DNA of 22,064 nt from a virus. Numbering within the stretch: position 1 is the stretch's first letter; each line of letters opens with the position of its first letter. The notes under the pieces were generated by a model. The model saw nothing but the letters and a program-made list of their open reading frames with translations, was not told the origin of the DNA and searched no databases. The position numbers and the translations under genes were made by a program. Where the stretch lies: IMG/VR virus record IMGVR_UViG_3300008110_000474, positions 1-22,064 of that record, one strand, 5' to 3'. Of the stretch, positions 20,563 to 22,064 are shown piece by piece.

Positions 20563-20955
20563 ATGATACGGATGACAAAACAGGTAGTTGAAGTGGTAGA
20601 TGCCATGCGAAAGATCGGCGAGCCAACCACGGTTGATGTAATCGTTGCTGAGTTGGGGCTGACTCGCAGAGAGAATGATCTTATCGGTGGCAGACTGCAC
20701 AGCTACAAAGACAAAGGCTTGGTAATCAAGGTTGGAATAATCCCAGGGACCAGGGGTTGCGTAGGCCAGAAGACAATCTGGAAGCTGGACGAAGAGGTAG
20801 CTGCAACAATCTCTGGCGTAATGCTGATCAGGAAATCCAGCGGCACTGTGCCAAGTGGCTGGAAACATGAAGCGTTGACAGAGGCAATGCGTGGCATGAA
20901 CCATTCTGAGCATCTGCGCGACATGGTAGTCACAAAAAACATGGGGGCAGCATGA
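20563..20955 (+). CDS. Winged-helix-like DNA-binding protein
   Basis: The 130-residue protein has an N-terminal domain of helix-turn-helix type (QVVEVVDAMRKIGEPTTVDV, then AELGLTRRENDLIGGRLHSY and a DKGLVIKVG wing). A second, helical part follows with LTEAMRGMNHSEHLRDMVV. GAGGCGACT precedes the ATG at 20563; a second ATG at 20572 is also possible. It is likely a regulator or DNA-end-binding accessory in the recombination operon. Its stop overlaps the next ATG by four bases. Confidence 0.72.
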   Translation: MIRMTKQVVEVVDAMRKIGEPTTVDVIVAELGLTRRENDLIGGRLHSYKDKGLVIKVGIIPGTRGCVGQKTIWKLDEEVAATISGVMLIRKSSGTVPSGWKHEALTEAMRGMNHSEHLRDMVVTKNMGAA

Positions 20956-21524
20956 CTAAAAACGAAGCACTGAAGCTGGCGCTTGAGGCGTTGGACTGTA
21001 TTTGTTCGCCGCTGCATGTTCGTGAGATTGAAAAAATTGGCAGCGCGATGAAAGCAATCAAAAAAGTCTTGGCACAGCCGGAATTTGTGTTGAATGGTAT
21101 TGACTGTTCTTGCGGAAGGAAATGGCGCGTTGTCAACAACACACTGACGGCATCTGAACAGCCGGAGCAAGAGTTTTTTGTAATCAAGCACTACTCTGCT
21201 GATGAGCGCCCAACCATAAAAGGCAATGGTTTTGATGGACTTGAGGTAGGCACTGATCGAGAGGACGCCGAGAAATTCATTAAATGGGTCAACGCTCGTA
21301 TTTCCACCCCACCACAACCCAAGCCGGAGCAAGAATCTGATGACCTTACCATTGCTTACATGAGCGGATTTCATGACGGTAAAAACAAAAATGCACCACA
21401 GCGCAAGCCGCTGACGGATGAGCAGTTAATTGCTGCGTATGAATCAGAACAACAAGGAAGATACGGCGATCATATTCGCTCCCTTCGTGCCATTGAAGCC
21501 GCCCACGGCATCAAGGGGGAATGA
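20952..21524 (+). CDS. Phage protein of unknown function with RKPLTDEQ motif
   Basis: The 190-residue product starts MTKNEALKLALEALDCICSP and has Cys52 and Cys54 in DCSCGRKW. A middle region (PEQEFFVIKHYSADERPTIK) resembles a small ligand- or protein-binding strand cluster. The C-terminus contains RKPLTDEQLIAAYE and IRSLRAIEAAHGIKGE. The RKPLTDEQ and IRAIEAAHGI elements recur in accessory phage proteins from proteobacteria, often in mosaic combinations; their function is unknown to me. Coupled to both neighbours by ATGA. Confidence 0.68.
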   Translation: MTKNEALKLALEALDCICSPLHVREIEKIGSAMKAIKKVLAQPEFVLNGIDCSCGRKWRVVNNTLTASEQPEQEFFVIKHYSADERPTIKGNGFDGLEVGTDREDAEKFIKWVNARISTPPQPKPEQESDDLTIAYMSGFHDGKNKNAPQRKPLTDEQLIAAYESEQQGRYGDHIRSLRAIEAAHGIKGE

Positions 21525-21934
21525 TGCTAGTCCAACTACTTGACCCCGATCCGATCCTGCGCGATGACCCTGTTCGCCCAAGGATCAGCCCGCAGCGCAA
21601 AGTCAGCCCGTTTAGTCGTGTTTATATGTGGCTTGAGGAACAGCGCATAGGCGCGGTCGTTTGCTGTTCGTACAGGCACAACATCCCAAAAACTGAGCGT
21701 GAATTATTGCAAGTTGAAAACTACAACCAAGATGGCATGAAAGTTATCTTGTATTCAATTTGGAGTTACGAAAAAGGTTGTGGGCAGAAACTTGTGCGAT
21801 CCGTTCTCGCAAGGTATCGGGAAGATAGAGTAATCACTATGTCACCAAAGACTGATATGGCTAGGCAATTCCACTTGAAGAACGGCGCAAAAGTATTGCA
21901 AACAAACAAAACAACGGTGAACTATGAATATTGA
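21521..21934 (+). CDS. GNAT-like acetyltransferase-fold phage protein
   Basis: The 137-residue product has QRIGAVVCCSYRHNIPKT as a strand-turn-strand and SIWSYEKGCGQKLVRSVLAR, where KGCGQKL resembles the acetyl-CoA pyrophosphate loop. The terminal TMSPKTDMARQFHLKNGAKV matches the last helix and strand of GNAT domains. It is shorter than most GNAT enzymes. Activity and substrate are unknown. Two adjacent ATG codons follow AAGGGGG, so the exact start is ambiguous. Its stop overlaps the next gene by 11 bases. Confidence 0.65.
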   Translation: MMLVQLLDPDPILRDDPVRPRISPQRKVSPFSRVYMWLEEQRIGAVVCCSYRHNIPKTERELLQVENYNQDGMKVILYSIWSYEKGCGQKLVRSVLARYREDRVITMSPKTDMARQFHLKNGAKVLQTNKTTVNYEY

Positions 21935-22064
21935 ACGAATCAGAGAACTTGCTGAACAGGCTGGTATATCTTTGAGTCAGAAAGACTACAGTTATTACTG
22001 GGTAGAATCAGCAGAAGATATAGAAAAGTTCGCCGAGTTGATTGCCGCAGAGGAACGCGAGGCG
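21924..22064 (+). CDS. Start of a small phage gene (cut by window edge)
   Basis: Forty-seven codons are visible from the ATG: MNIERIRELAEQAGISLSQK, then DYSYYWVESAEDIEKFAELI and AAEEREA. It looks like the N-terminus of a family of short phage proteins that open with ERI.ELA..AG and end FA.L.A.EERE. The 3' end is beyond the window. Confidence 0.6.
   Translation, partial: MNIERIRELAEQAGISLSQKDYSYYWVESAEDIEKFAELIAAEEREA

Noticed and set aside
20140-20913. A 257-codon minus-strand Leu/Pro-rich frame that looks like a membrane protein
   Set aside because: It is the antisense of the GCA/GAA-rich coiled-coil gene and the following regulator; the apparent transmembrane runs (LLLPVLPV) are the complement of purine-rich Glu/Ala codons.
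1-22064. tRNA, CRISPR array, insertion sequence, diversity-generating retroelement
   Set aside because: Looked for because of the BPP-1-like organisation and mobile modules; no tRNA-type arms, regular spacers, transposase or reverse transcriptase motifs were seen. A retroelement could still lie beyond the left edge, where tail-fibre genes would be.

Overview
The window is a stretch of a short-tailed (podovirus-like) bacteriophage genome. The virion genes are in the order of Bordetella phage BPP-1-type podophages: terminase subunits, portal (head-to-tail connector family), a Bbp19-type protein, scaffold, HK97-fold capsid protein, small capsid-associated protein and tail tubular A- and B-like proteins. 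Base composition, Shine-Dalgarno sites and gene families point to a proteobacterial host, perhaps a betaproteobacterium; the host cannot be fixed from the sequence.

Layout. (1) 1-11729, minus strand: a densely packed packaging and virion operon, with most junctions TAATG or ATGA overlaps. It runs from a 91-residue early gene through terS, terL, a GNAT-like protein, several small virion proteins, portal, Bbp19-like and scaffold. A strong intrinsic terminator and a fresh promoter then restart transcription just upstream of the major capsid gene. After the capsid come a small capsid-associated protein, an AT-richer Rossmann-type gene that looks like a moron, tail tubular A and a tail tubular B-like gene cut by the left edge. 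(2) 11730-12402: a 673-bp non-coding block with many hairpins, an AT-rich inverted repeat, a near-perfect 14-bp direct repeat and an orphan plus-strand terminator. It may hold an unannotated RNA and/or a replication origin. (3) 12403-14708: a divergent plasmid-like module, with a winged-helix protein on minus and five small genes on plus, including a DUF7249-like protein and a Cys-rich DUF7227-like protein. A textbook terminator closes it. (4) 14709-15221: a non-coding, GC-rich low-complexity tract with five perfect same-strand copies of the E. coli Chi octamer, followed by several inverted repeats. (5) 15222-16149, minus: a ribbon-helix-helix protein, a RuvC-like resolvase and a DUF7696-like protein. 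(6) 16325-22064, plus: a recombination and accessory operon. It carries a small serine recombinase, a 21-residue membrane peptide, a lipoprotein, winged-helix proteins, a YqaJ-type exonuclease, RecT, a coiled-coil protein of strange codon usage, a GNAT-like protein and a gene cut by the right edge.

The two divergent control regions (12997-13136 and 16150-16324) each contain an FNR/ANR-type box (TTGAY-N4-ATCAA). Both boxes lie almost exactly 100 bp upstream of the plus-strand start codon and at a similar distance from a sigma70-like promoter. This shared layout is the most testable new hypothesis here: that early and recombination genes of the phage are tied to the host's oxygen-sensing regulator. 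The exonuclease/RecT pair, RuvC-like resolvase and Chi cluster together suggest a genome that relies on homologous recombination for replication or packaging. No tRNA, CRISPR array, insertion sequence, integrase of the tyrosine class, lysis cassette or DNA polymerase was seen in the window.
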